From Nocardia otitidiscaviarum NBRC 14405 (GTDB taxonomy: Bacteria; Actinomycetota; Actinomycetes; Mycobacteriales; Mycobacteriaceae), in contig NZ_BAGD01000081.1 in the NCBI RefSeq assembly GCF_000308635.1, forward strand, positions 186,001 through 250,000: DNA of 64,000 bases, given 5' to 3'. The translations under genes were made by a program, and so were the position numbers. The notes beneath the pieces are model-generated. The model was given only the letters and a program-made list of their open reading frames with translations. It had not been told where the DNA came from and made no database searches. Position 1 is the stretch's first letter. Every line of letters starts with the position of its first letter. Below, piece after piece: positions 52,717 to 62,404 of this stretch.

Positions 52717-53282
52717 CAGCGACCCCGTCCCGACGCGTCGGCGCGCTTGCGGCCACCGATCTCGGCGGCGGGCACCACCGTGATGCCCGCTGTGAACCAG
52801 GAGGATTCGCGGATGGTCCGCATCGCCTCCTTGCGCAGGGCGGGTTCCAGGCGTTGCAGGAACAGCACGCCGTCCAGATGGTCGGTCTCGTGCTGGACGC
52901 AGCGGGCCAGCAGGCCCTCGGCCCGGAATTCCACCGGCGCGCCGGTCATGTCGACCCCGCGGGCGCGCACCGCCATGGCCCGGGTGACGTCCTCGCGCAC
53001 TCCCGGAATGGACAGGCAGCCCTCCGGCCCGGTCTGGGTCTCGTCGCCGTCGACCTCGAACTCCGGATTGATCAGATGCCCGCGGGCGTCCCCGGTGTCG
53101 TAGACGAACACGCGCAGCCCGACCCCGATCTGCGGGGCCGCCATGCCGACGCCGCCACTTTCGTACATGGTGTCGGTGAGGTCGGTGACCAGCTGGCGCA
53201 CCTGCTGGTCGAACGTCTCCACCTCCGCCGCGCGAGCGCGCAGAATCGGATCGCCGAACAGGCGGACGGGCTGGATGGTCAC
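52716..53282 (-). CDS. def: Peptide deformylase
   Basis: A 188-residue Fe/Zn hydrolase. Motif 1 is GVGMAAPQIG, motif 2 EGCLSIP (metal Cys), motif 3 QHETDHLDG (metal His pair and catalytic Glu). It removes the formyl group that Fmt introduces. A basic C-terminal extension of about 25 residues resembles mycobacterial forms. First gene of def-fmt-rsmB. Confidence 0.97.
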   Translation of the reverse strand: MTIQPVRLFGDPILRARAAEVETFDQQVRQLVTDLTDTMYESGGVGMAAPQIGVGLRVFVYDTGDARGHLINPEFEVDGDETQTGPEGCLSIPGVREDVTRAMAVRARGVDMTGAPVEFRAEGLLARCVQHETDHLDGVLFLQRLEPALRKEAMRTIRESSWFTAGITVVPAAEIGGRKRADASGRGR

Positions 53283-53346
53283 GGGCGGCTCCCGGTAGCG
53301 AATGAATACGGTCGTCTCATTTTACGGATACCGGGAGCCACCCTGA

Positions 53347-54348
53347 TCAGGAATGCGCCGCCAGGACTACTTCGGCGATTCCGGTGCCCATGGCGACCGG
53401 TTCGCAGACCGGGGTCCGCGCGGTGGCCGGATCGAGCGCGTTCAACAGCAGCCGATGCACGTACGGTTCGTACACCGTGTGGAAATGGCCGGTCAGATTG
53501 TCCGCGCAGAGGTCCTGGACGACCAGGTTCGTCGCCCCCGGACCGCGCAGCGCGATGTTCTCGAAGGGCTGGATCATCTCATCCACCCGGCTGCCGATGG
53601 TGGTGTAACGCACACCGGGCACGGTGTCCCCGCCCGCGTTGAGCGCCACGATGAACTCCGATCCGGCGGCCTGCTGCACGGCGGCCTTGGAGCTGGCCAG
53701 TTCGAAGACCGGGAACAGCACCGGCATGTACTTCGCCACCGGCACGATGCCGTACATGACACCGCCGTAGCTGGGTGAGGCCAGGCCGATCCAGTGCCCG
53801 ACCTTCGGCGCTCCCCCGAGCTGATTGACCCAGTAGCGGGTCACGTTGGCGCCCTGGGAGAATCCCACCAGATCCACCTGTTGCGCACCGGTCGCGGCCA
53901 GCACCCGGTCGACGAAGACGCCGATCTGCGCGGAGCTCACCCAGATGTCCTCGGTGCCGTAGGTCTCCGCGTCGGGCGCGCCGCCGTAGTTCAGCGCGAA
54001 CACGCAGTAGCCCGCCGCGGCCAGCAGCGGCGCGATGGCCGCCCAGTCGGAGTACGCCGACGAGTCGGTGCCGTGCGCGAGGATCACCGGGCGCGGGTGC
54101 GCGGCGCCGGGTTCACAGTCGAAATCGTTGGCGCCCTGCGGCGCGGCGTTCGGATGATCCTTCAGATAGCGGGCCGCGCCGAGATGGTCCGTCTGCGGCG
54201 GTCCCGCCTGGACGGGGACCACGATGCCGTCCCCCGCCGGTTGTGCGGTGGCGGTCGCCGCGCCGATCGGCGTCATACCCGCGGCGACCGCCCACATCAT
54301 TACCCCCGCCGCGGCGATCCAGCGCCAGCGGCTCCTCTTTTGTCCCAT
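53347..54348 (-). CDS. Secreted class-2 lipase (alpha/beta hydrolase)
   Basis: A 333-residue exported hydrolase. A signal sequence (RSRWRWIAAAGVMMWAVAAG) precedes the family start RPVILAHGTDSS and the nucleophile elbow GFSQGAN; the acid and His lie near VPGVRYTTIGSRVDEM and NLTGHFHTVYEP. This is the PF01674 EstA/LipA-2 type common in Nocardia and Rhodococcus. ATG 54348 favoured over ATG 54381 because the signal peptide then starts normally. Confidence 0.88.
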   Translation of the reverse strand: MGQKRSRWRWIAAAGVMMWAVAAGMTPIGAATATAQPAGDGIVVPVQAGPPQTDHLGAARYLKDHPNAAPQGANDFDCEPGAAHPRPVILAHGTDSSAYSDWAAIAPLLAAAGYCVFALNYGGAPDAETYGTEDIWVSSAQIGVFVDRVLAATGAQQVDLVGFSQGANVTRYWVNQLGGAPKVGHWIGLASPSYGGVMYGIVPVAKYMPVLFPVFELASSKAAVQQAAGSEFIVALNAGGDTVPGVRYTTIGSRVDEMIQPFENIALRGPGATNLVVQDLCADNLTGHFHTVYEPYVHRLLLNALDPATARTPVCEPVAMGTGIAEVVLAAHS

Positions 54349-54441
54349 GTCCCAATGCAACACGGGGCCCATTTGTGCCATGCCATGATTTTCCCCGGCG
54401 GACGGCCGAAAAGCGCATCGGGCAAGGGCGTTTCGCTGCCA

Positions 54442-55140
54442 TTACTTTTCGGGTGTGTCGTCCTCGGCGAGGATGCGGTAGAGCGATTTGCGCGCCTCGG
54501 TGAGCACCTCGGCCGCCTTGGCCGCCTGCGCCGGGGTGCCGACGGCGGCCACCTGGGCGACCGCGCCCATGAGCTGGCCGACCAGCCCGCGCAGGTCCAG
54601 GGTCTGATCGCCGACGCCGTCCTTGACCTCCTGCCAGGGGTCGCCGAGGTCGGAGCGGTGCTCCTCCACGTAGGCGGTACCGGCTTCGGTCAGTTTGGCG
54701 GTCTTGCGACCCGACACCTTCTCGATGATCACCAGCCCCTCGTCCTCGAGCTGCGCGAGCGCGGGATAGATGGATCCGGGGCTGGGCCGCCAGACGTCCT
54801 CGCTGCGTTCGCGAATCTGCTGGATCAGCTCGTAGCCGTGCATGGGCCGCTCCTGCAGCAGCAGGAGGATGGCGGCGCGCACATCACCGCGCCGACCGCG
54901 GCCACCGCGGCCACGACCGCGACCGAAGTGCGGACCGGGCCCGAAACCGGGGCCGAAACCACCCGGGCCGAAGCCGGGACCGAAGTCACCGAAGCCGCGG
55001 CCGTGACCGTGGCGGTGCGGACCGCCGGGGCCACCGTGCGGACCCCGCCCCATCCGGGGATGGTCGGGACCGCGCTGCTGATCGCGTCGCATGCGACGCC
55101 AGGGCCCGCGGGCCCCGTGTGTGTTGTCCATGTGTTCCAT
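54442..55140 (-). CDS. PadR-family regulator with Gly/Phe/Pro-rich N-terminal extension
   Basis: A 232-residue regulator. The winged-helix PadR domain occupies about 85-165 (RAAILLLLQERPMHGYELIQ, SPGSIYPALAQLEDEGL). Before it, residues ~30-82 are almost only Gly, Phe, Pro, His and Arg with repeats of GFGPG. A C-terminal helical part (about 175-232) would dimerise. ATG 55140 has GGAGG seven bases upstream, so the low-complexity segment is translated. A 10-bp palindrome lies in its promoter, suggesting autoregulation. Confidence 0.9.
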   Translation of the reverse strand: MEHMDNTHGARGPWRRMRRDQQRGPDHPRMGRGPHGGPGGPHRHGHGRGFGDFGPGFGPGGFGPGFGPGPHFGRGRGRGGRGRRGDVRAAILLLLQERPMHGYELIQQIRERSEDVWRPSPGSIYPALAQLEDEGLVIIEKVSGRKTAKLTEAGTAYVEEHRSDLGDPWQEVKDGVGDQTLDLRGLVGQLMGAVAQVAAVGTPAQAAKAAEVLTEARKSLYRILAEDDTPEK

Positions 55141-55180
55141 GGCGCTGCCTCCTTCAAGGCTTGTCGTTACTCCTTCTGTT

Positions 55181-55200
55181 ATCGACGATATATCGGCAAT
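55181..55200. promoter_or_regulatory. Candidate PadR operator
   Basis: CGATATATCG (55186-55195) is a perfect palindrome in an AT-rich patch, 46-55 bases upstream of the PadR start. The ATCG/TATATC composition is typical of PadR sites. Confidence 0.5.
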
Positions 55201-55247
55201 CTATCCACGACAAGAGTGAGAGGCGACACAAACCGTCCGGTCGCGAC

Positions 55248-55805
55248 CTAGCGTGCGAGGGAGTCGATCCACGCCGCCAGGCGACGCCCCTCGGTCGCCA
55301 TGAGCTCGGGATCACGAAGGGTATTGGTGAGCAACGAGATTCCCTGATAGGCGGCCAGCAGTGCCACCGCCAGTTCACGCGCGTCGGCGCGACCCATGGC
55401 GGCGAACTGCGTTTCGACCCAGTCGATGAGCAGCCCCATGACGGCGGCCAGTTCACGGTCGAGGCCGTCGGCGCGCTTGTCGAGTTCGGTGGCGAGCGTG
55501 CCGGTCGGGCAGCCGTACCGGGCGGCGGCATCGCGCTGTTCGACCCAGCCGTGAACCAGGGCTTTCAACCGCTCGGCCGGGGTGTCGAGGGCGTTCAGGT
55601 CGGCGATCAGGGCGTCGAGCACGCGCGCATGCGAGCCGATGGCCGCCTGCACGAGTTGATCCTTGGTCTTGAAGTAGTAGTAGACGTTGCCCACGGGAAC
55701 GTCGGCCGCCTGCGCGATATGGGCGATGGTCGTCTTCTCCACGCCCTGCCGATAGAACACGTCGGCGGCGGCCGCGGCCAACCGCTCGCGTTTGCCCTGC
55801 GCCAT
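55248..55805 (-). CDS. TetR-family regulator of the divergent NAD(P)-binding protein
   Basis: A 185-residue regulator with a TetR helix-turn-helix (residues ~5-55; VEKTTIAHIAQAADVPVGNVYYYFKTKDQL) and a TetR_C-type ligand domain with ARYGCPTGTLATEL. ATG 55805 has GGGAGG seven bases upstream; an ATG at 55832 lies inside the operator and is rejected. It is divergent from the NmrA-like gene; each promoter has one similar dyad. Confidence 0.92.
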   Translation of the reverse strand: MAQGKRERLAAAAADVFYRQGVEKTTIAHIAQAADVPVGNVYYYFKTKDQLVQAAIGSHARVLDALIADLNALDTPAERLKALVHGWVEQRDAAARYGCPTGTLATELDKRADGLDRELAAVMGLLIDWVETQFAAMGRADARELAVALLAAYQGISLLTNTLRDPELMATEGRRLAAWIDSLAR

Positions 55806-55822
55806 CTGCCGCCTCCCGACTG

Positions 55823-55842
55823 AGTTAGTCATGCAACTAACT
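55823..55842. promoter_or_regulatory. TetR operator in the tetR promoter
   Basis: AGTTAGT (55823-55829) and ACTAACT (55836-55842) form a perfect 7-bp dyad around six bases, 18 bases upstream of the tetR ATG. Confidence 0.7.
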
Positions 55843-55876
55843 ATAGACACGACCGGCCGCACCGGCTACGGTTTGT

Positions 55877-55896
55877 ACTTAGTCAGTCAACTTACT
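55877..55896. promoter_or_regulatory. TetR operator in the divergent promoter
   Basis: ACTTAGT (55877-55883) and ACTTACT (55890-55896), also six bases apart, repeat the TTAGTCA-N2-CAACT pattern of the tetR site. It sits 12 bases before the ATG at 55908. Confidence 0.6.
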
Positions 55897-55907
55897 TAGG
55901 AGTTTCG

Positions 55908-56747
55908 ATGATCGTGGTGACCGGTGCGACCGGAAATGTGGGACGGCCGCTGGTGCGCATGCTCGCGGCGGCGGGCGAGGAGGTGACGGCGGTATCCCGC
56001 ACGGCGGCCGCGGACCTGCCCGAGGGTGTGCGCCACGTGCCCGCGGACCTCACCGATACCGACAGCCTGGCCCCCGCCTTCGCGGGCGCCGACGCGCTCT
56101 ACCTGCTCTTCGCACCAGGCTCGTTCCACGCGGATGTGCGGGGTCTGCTCGCGTCCGCCGCCGCGGCGGGCGTGCGGCGCGTGGTGCTCCAGTCCTCGCA
56201 AGGGGTGGCCACCCGGCCGGAATCCCCCTCGCACGGACAGCTGGGCAAGGCGATCGAGGACGCGGTGCGGGCCTCGGGGCTGTCCTGGACCATCCTGCGT
56301 CCCGGCGGGTTCCAGTCCAACGCCCTGGCCTGGGTCGCGCGGGTGCGCACCGAACGCGAGGTCAGCGCACCGTTCGGCGAGGTGGCCATCCCGTTCGTCG
56401 ATCCGGAGGACATCGCCGCGGTCGCGGCGGCCACCCTGCGCGAGGACGGGCACGACGGGCAGACCTACGTGCTCACCGGCCCGGTCGCGGAATCCCCGCG
56501 CGAACGGGTCCGAGCCTTGAGCGAGGCACTCGGGGAGCCGGTGCGCTTCCTGGATCAGTCCCCCGCGCAGGCGCGGACCGAGTTGCTCGCGATCATGCCG
56601 CCGGACGTGGCCGATACGACCCTCGCCATCCTGGGTGCGCCCACCGACGCCGAACGGCGCATCAGCCCCGATGTCGAGCGCGTGCTCGGGCGTGCGCCCC
56701 GGCCGTTCGCCGCCTGGGCTCAGCGCACGGTCGCGGCCTTCCGCTGA
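55908..56747 (+). CDS. NmrA-like atypical short-chain dehydrogenase (NAD(P)H-binding)
   Basis: A 279-residue Rossmann-fold protein. MIVVTGATGNVGRPLVRML carries the GxxGxxG nucleotide motif; ALYLLFAP and SWTILRPGGFQSNAL are typical of the NmrA/QOR2 group that acts as a redox sensor or quinone reductase. The catalytic Tyr-x3-Lys of classical SDRs is missing. Regulated probably by the divergent TetR. The 3' end overlaps the convergent LysR gene by 28 bases. Confidence 0.9.
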   Translation: MIVVTGATGNVGRPLVRMLAAAGEEVTAVSRTAAADLPEGVRHVPADLTDTDSLAPAFAGADALYLLFAPGSFHADVRGLLASAAAAGVRRVVLQSSQGVATRPESPSHGQLGKAIEDAVRASGLSWTILRPGGFQSNALAWVARVRTEREVSAPFGEVAIPFVDPEDIAAVAAATLREDGHDGQTYVLTGPVAESPRERVRALSEALGEPVRFLDQSPAQARTELLAIMPPDVADTTLAILGAPTDAERRISPDVERVLGRAPRPFAAWAQRTVAAFR

Positions 56748-57811
56748 ACCTCCGCGATGGCTACGCGCAGCGCGTCGAGGAATTCCGCTGTGCCCGAAGT
56801 TGACTTGGCGTTGCTCGAAACCGATCTCACGGTGCCGGATGCCGGTTCCGCGGTGCCCGACGACGGCGTCTTCTCTGTGCCCAACGCCAACTCCACTGCG
56901 CCCGAGTGCGGTTCCGCGGCGCTCGAGGCCGCGGTGCCCGGAGGCGACTGCGCTGTACCGGAAGCCAGCTCCGTCGTGCCCGCAGCCGATTCCCGCCGGA
57001 GCACGGCCACCGTGGGCCGCACGGCCTCCTCGTGATCGATGCGCAGGGCCGTCACCGCCGCCGGGAGGGCGGTGACGGCCAGGCCGGGAACGACCGTGAC
57101 ACCGAGCCCGGCGGCGACCAGGCCCAGCTTGGCCGACCAGTCCTTGACCACGTACCGGTGCGCGGGCGCGGTCCCCTCCAGCCACGCGCCCAGCAGCGGA
57201 GTTCCGGGTTCGAGGCTGCCCACGATCCACCGCTCGTCGCGCAGCATCGCGGCCGATACCGTGGTGCGCCCCGCGAGCCGGTGCGCCGTGGGAACGGCGA
57301 CGAACAGCGGGTCGTCCAGCAGCGGCACCATCCGCAGCTCCGCGGGAACGGTGGCCGGTGCGGCGACGACCGCCACATCCGTACGACGGCGCGCGACGGA
57401 GTTGAGCAGCGCGGGACTGGTCCCCTCGCGCGGCACCAGGGTGATGTGCGGATGCCGCCGGGCGAATTCGGCCATGGCCCGAGGCACCACCGCCGCCATG
57501 GCGCTGGCGAAGCCGCCGACGCGCAGCCGACCGCGCGGCCGGGCCTCGAGTTCGAGCAGTTCCTGCCGGGCGGTGTCCAGATCGCCGAGCACGATCTCGG
57601 CATGCCGGGCGACGAGGCGGCCCGCCTCGGTGGGACGCACCCCGCGCGCCCGCCGCTCGAACAGCGCCTGCCCCGCCGCGCGCTCCATCAGCTGGATCTG
57701 GCGCGACACCGCGGACTGGGTGTAGCCCAGGCGATCCGCGGCGGCCGAGAACGAACCGCCGCGCACCACCTCCCGCAGCACGCGCAGCCCGACGACGGTG
57801 AACTCACCCAT
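56720..57811 (-). CDS. LysR-family regulator with a repeat-rich insertion near the C-terminus
   Basis: A 363-residue LysR-type regulator: the winged-helix part is residues ~4-63 (VLREVVRGGSFSAAADRLGYTQSAVSRQI), the two-lobed effector domain ~90-290. Before the final helix (EFLDALRVAIAEVQR) lies an inserted stretch of about 65 residues of Ala, Ser, Gly, Thr, Glu with repeated SGTAE/SGTVR/AGTTE units. Typical LysR proteins are about 300 residues, so the insertion accounts for the excess. It is divergent from a SnoaL-like gene, its likely target. Confidence 0.88.
   Translation of the reverse strand: MGEFTVVGLRVLREVVRGGSFSAAADRLGYTQSAVSRQIQLMERAAGQALFERRARGVRPTEAGRLVARHAEIVLGDLDTARQELLELEARPRGRLRVGGFASAMAAVVPRAMAEFARRHPHITLVPREGTSPALLNSVARRRTDVAVVAAPATVPAELRMVPLLDDPLFVAVPTAHRLAGRTTVSAAMLRDERWIVGSLEPGTPLLGAWLEGTAPAHRYVVKDWSAKLGLVAAGLGVTVVPGLAVTALPAAVTALRIDHEEAVRPTVAVLRRESAAGTTELASGTAQSPPGTAASSAAEPHSGAVELALGTEKTPSSGTAEPASGTVRSVSSNAKSTSGTAEFLDALRVAIAEVQRKAATVR
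56785..56995. repeat. Degenerate in-frame repeat inside the LysR gene
   Basis: Units of roughly 30-39 bases containing GTGCCCGA or GTGCCGGA (SGT on the coding strand) recur about six times with strong divergence. They encode Ser-Gly-Thr-Ala-Glu-like peptides and explain the extra length of the protein. Confidence 0.55.
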
Positions 57812-57831
57812 GCGGAAAGGTGATACCAGAT

Positions 57832-57855
57832 ATGCGAAAGCCCCGCTGGTCGCAT
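57832..57855. promoter_or_regulatory. LysR-type dyad in the lysR/SnoaL divergent promoter
   Basis: ATGCGA (57832-57837) and TCGCAT (57850-57855) are perfect complements 12 bases apart, 21 bases upstream of the lysR start. Size and position fit a LysR recognition site. Confidence 0.55.
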
Positions 57856-57882
57856 GGCCGGGTCCGACCTAGCGTGGCCGGT

Positions 57883-58284
57883 ATGACAGCGCAGCAGACC
57901 AACCGCGAACTCGTGCAGCGCGTCTTCGCGCGCATGGCGGCGGGCGACACCCGGGCGTTGACCGAGGCCATGGCCGATGATGTCGCCTGGACCTTCCCGG
58001 GCGACTGGTTGTGGTCGGGCACCTGGTCACCGAAGACCGTGGTGCTGCGAGAGCTGTTGCGGCCGTTGCTGGCTCAGTTCACCGACTATCGGATGACGGC
58101 CGATCTCGTACTCGCCGACGGCGATCGCGTGGTGGTGCAGGCGCGCGGGCACGGCACCACCGTGCGCGGCGACGCCTACGAGCAGACGTACTGCCTCATC
58201 CTGCGCCTGGCCGACGGGCTGATCACCGAGATCGTGGAGCACTGCGACACCGCACTGGTGGAGCGGACCCTGGTGCGGCCCTGA
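57883..58284 (+). CDS. SnoaL/NTF2-like protein
   Basis: A 133-residue cone-fold protein (NRELVQRVFARMAAGDTRALTEAMADDVAWTFPG, later GDAYEQTYCLILRLADGLITEIVEH), typical of the SnoaL-like domain family that includes ketosteroid isomerases and polyketide cyclases. Substrate unknown. ATG 57883. Divergent from the LysR gene, and probably its target. Confidence 0.88.
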   Translation: MTAQQTNRELVQRVFARMAAGDTRALTEAMADDVAWTFPGDWLWSGTWSPKTVVLRELLRPLLAQFTDYRMTADLVLADGDRVVVQARGHGTTVRGDAYEQTYCLILRLADGLITEIVEHCDTALVERTLVRP

Positions 58285-58290
58285 GCCCGC

Positions 58291-58782
58291 TCACTCCTTG
58301 CGGATCGTGTACTCCTGCCCGCCCGGCTTCCACACCGCGATCTCCAGCTGTCCGTCGATCAGTTCGACCGCGGACGCGCCGGTGATCTCGACACCGAAGA
58401 ACGGATCGAACTTCTCGCCGCGCAGATCCATGCCGCTGTCCTGGTAGAGGTGCTCGGCGAAGCGCGCGTGCAGGGCCTCGTCCTGGATGTTCTCCACCGT
58501 CCCCCAGAGCTTGGCATCCCCGTCGCCCACCATGGTGTCGACGGTGGCGGTGTGCAGGCAGAACCGCGGATCACGTTGCAGGTCATGGAATTTGGTGGTG
58601 TTCGGCATGCCGATCAGCCAGAGCCGGTCCTCGAAGAACAGTGGTTCCATCGGGCTGATGCGCGGTGCGCCGTCCGAGCGCAGCGTCGCGAGCATGCAGA
58701 GATTGCCGGTCGCGGTGTGACGCCGCCGGAAGATGGTCGCGATGCGGGGCGCGGCGGCGGCGAATTCGGTCCAGGGTGTCAT
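58291..58782 (-). CDS. Pyridoxamine-5'-phosphate-oxidase-fold (F420/FMN) protein
   Basis: A 163-residue split-barrel protein (TGNLCMLATLRSDGAPRISPMEPLFFEDRLWLIG, HDLQRDPRFCLHTATVD) of the PNPOx-like group that binds FMN, F420 or heme. ATG at 58782; the stop is 7 bases from the convergent SnoaL gene. The cofactor cannot be decided from sequence alone; the real pyridoxine pathway enzyme is larger. Confidence 0.85.
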   Translation of the reverse strand: MTPWTEFAAAAPRIATIFRRRHTATGNLCMLATLRSDGAPRISPMEPLFFEDRLWLIGMPNTTKFHDLQRDPRFCLHTATVDTMVGDGDAKLWGTVENIQDEALHARFAEHLYQDSGMDLRGEKFDPFFGVEITGASAVELIDGQLEIAVWKPGGQEYTIRKE

Positions 58783-58849
58783 GGATCAACGGTAAGTCCG
58801 CAGGTACGGACCGCGCTTGACCGTTCTTGCCCGATGCGCGGGCGGCAGC

Positions 58850-60976
58850 TCAGCCGATGTCGACGGGATCGATCTGCACGCGCAGCGGCCCGTCCGAGCG
58901 GTGGCTGCTGCGCACCGCCTGGGCGGCGAGCAGCGCCCGCGACAGCGCCGCGCCCTGCGACCGGTCGACCCGCAGGATCATCCGCTCCACCTCGGCGGGA
59001 GTATCGCCGCTGAACGGTTTGCGGGCACCGAAGGGCAGCGGCACCGGCCCCAGCACCTCCACCTCGGCGGGCAGCCGCGCATCGCCCAGCAGTTCGGCGA
59101 TGGTGTCGGTGGTGCCGTCGACGGCGACGAAGCGCACCGCGGGCGGAAACCGCACCTCGGTGCGCCCGGACAGCTCCACATGCGCGTGCCCCACCGGGTC
59201 CCAGCGCACCAGCGCCTGCACGGTGGGAATGGACGGTTCGGCCATGACCAGCACCTGACCGTTCGACCGCACCAGCGCGGCGGCGGACATCCAGCGGCGC
59301 AACGCGTCCTCGGCGGCCCGCAGATCGGCGCGGCCCAACAGCGCCCAGCCGTCCAGCAGCAGCGCCACCCCGTATCCACCCGGCACGGTCGGCTCGGCCC
59401 CGATGGTGGAGACCACCACCTGCGGACCCTCCGGCACCGAGGTCAGCACCGAGGAGCCGCCCGACCCCCGGATCGGCACGCCGGGAAAGGCCCGGCCCAG
59501 TTCCTCGGCGGTGCGCATGGCGCCGATGACCACCGCGCGCAGCGCCCGGGAACCGCACGAGCCACACCGGAACGCCGCCTCGGTGATACCGCACCACCGG
59601 CAGCTCGGACTGTGCGCGGTCTCGCCGGAAGCGGTGCGCACCGCCGCGATACCGAGTTCCCGCGAACCCGTGCGCGGTCCCTGACCACCGGATGCGCTGT
59701 CGGGCAGGGCGAGTGGTCCATTGCAGTGCCGACAGCGCGCGGGCGTGCGGCATTTCGCACAGGCCAGCGCCGGAATGTAGCCCCGGCGCGGCACCTGGAC
59801 CAGCACCGGATCGCCCGCGGCCAGCGCGCGGCGAGCGGCGGCGAAGGCGGTCGCGGGAATGCGGACGGCGCGGGCGATGGGGTCGCGTTCCATGGCCGTG
59901 TCGGTATCGCCGGGCGCGCTGATACGCGGCATGGCCTGGCGCACCGTGGACCGCTCCGCCAGCAGATCGTGTGCCCACCCGGATTCGACCACGGCCTGGA
60001 TCTCGGCCGTGCGGGCGAAGCCACCGGCCAGGAAGGCCGCGCCGGTCTCGTGCGCACGCAGCATGGCCACCTCGCGGGCATGCGGATACGGCGCGCGCGG
60101 TTCGGCGTAGGTGTCGTCGCCGTCGTCCCAGATGGCAATGAGCCCCAACTCCCGGGCGGGCGCGAAGACGGTACTGCGGGTGCCGACCACCACCCGCGCG
60201 CTGCCCCGCAGCGCGGCCAGCCACCGCCGGTAGCGGGCGGTGGGACCGAGCCCGGCGGCCAGCCCGACCGCGGCATCGCCGACCAGATCGGTGCATGCGG
60301 TGAGCACCCGGTCGAGATCGCGCTGATCGGGGACGAGCAGCACGGCACTGCGGCCCCCGGCCACCACCACGGCGGCGAGTTCGGCCAGCCGGCGCGCCCA
60401 ATCCTCCCCCGGCAGCGCCTGCCAGGCGGCGCGCGGACCGCGTCCCGCGCGCAGGGCGGCGAGGAAGCTTCCGGCGTGCGCGTAGCGCTCCCAATCCGGA
60501 AACGACTCCGGAATCTCGGGCAGTTCAACGGGTTTGGGTTCCTCGGCCTCGGTCCGCGCGTGCCGGGGCGGGATGGCGAGCCGCAGCACGTCGGCGCGGG
60601 TGCCCGCGTAGCGCGCGGCCACGGCCTCGACCAGGCGCAGTATCTCGGGCGTCAGCACCCGCTCCCCCGACACCACCCGGTCCAGGGAGACGATCTTGCC
60701 GGTGTGCTCGCTGCGTGCCAGCCGTTCCAACACGAACCCGTCGATCAGGCGGCCGGAGAAGCGCACCCGCACCCGCACGCCGGGCTGGGCGAGCGCATCC
60801 ATCTCGGGCGGGACCCGATAGTCGAAGTCCCGGTCGAGATGCACCGGTTCCAGCAGTGGAAGCACCCGCGCGATGGGGCGTTCCACCGAACCGGCGACGG
60901 CGGGAGCGGAGCCCTGCGAGGTACGCGTCGCGTCCTCCGGGCCCGGCGCTCCCGCCGTCGCGTCGGTGTCGGCCAA
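58850..60976 (-). CDS. priA: PriA-like primosomal protein, ATPase-defective form
   Basis: A 708-residue replication-restart protein. N-terminal DNA-binding parts are present (PLLEPVHLDRDFDYRVP), and the zinc Cys pairs lie in CAKCRTPARCRHC and CRWCG/CGSC. The Walker A motif of bacterial PriA (GSGKT) is missing; its expected location carries no glycine-lysine-threonine, as is known for actinobacterial PriA proteins, so helicase action is unlikely. TTG 60976 abuts the metK stop with no gap. Confidence 0.93.
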   Translation of the reverse strand: MADTDATAGAPGPEDATRTSQGSAPAVAGSVERPIARVLPLLEPVHLDRDFDYRVPPEMDALAQPGVRVRVRFSGRLIDGFVLERLARSEHTGKIVSLDRVVSGERVLTPEILRLVEAVAARYAGTRADVLRLAIPPRHARTEAEEPKPVELPEIPESFPDWERYAHAGSFLAALRAGRGPRAAWQALPGEDWARRLAELAAVVVAGGRSAVLLVPDQRDLDRVLTACTDLVGDAAVGLAAGLGPTARYRRWLAALRGSARVVVGTRSTVFAPARELGLIAIWDDGDDTYAEPRAPYPHAREVAMLRAHETGAAFLAGGFARTAEIQAVVESGWAHDLLAERSTVRQAMPRISAPGDTDTAMERDPIARAVRIPATAFAAARRALAAGDPVLVQVPRRGYIPALACAKCRTPARCRHCNGPLALPDSASGGQGPRTGSRELGIAAVRTASGETAHSPSCRWCGITEAAFRCGSCGSRALRAVVIGAMRTAEELGRAFPGVPIRGSGGSSVLTSVPEGPQVVVSTIGAEPTVPGGYGVALLLDGWALLGRADLRAAEDALRRWMSAAALVRSNGQVLVMAEPSIPTVQALVRWDPVGHAHVELSGRTEVRFPPAVRFVAVDGTTDTIAELLGDARLPAEVEVLGPVPLPFGARKPFSGDTPAEVERMILRVDRSQGAALSRALLAAQAVRSSHRSDGPLRVQIDPVDIG

Positions 60977-62191
<1,215 letters not shown>

Positions 62192-62404
62192 AGTTCTTCC
62201 CTCTCCCTCAACGGGTTTCTCGTTCGGCTTGCGACAGTAGCGGGCTCCCCCGTCTGCACAACCCTGTGTCTGTAGGTTATTCCAAAGCTGCGGGCGCGTG
62301 GGCCACGACCGGGTGGCCGGGATGCCGCGCCCAGGTGACGAAACAATACCGACCCAGACAGTTTGCCGCCCGCTTGGTACGTTGCGTCGGCGTGGCGATC
62401 GCGA

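Noticed and set aside
49871..52756. 961-residue continuous frame covering rsmB and most of fmt
   Set aside because: fmt is clearly coded in another frame with catalytic motifs; the rsmB start at 51796 overlaps its stop as in coupled operons.
62192..62290. Possible SAM riboswitch before metK
   Set aside because: No recognisable SAM-I or SAM-IV core; the leader is short.
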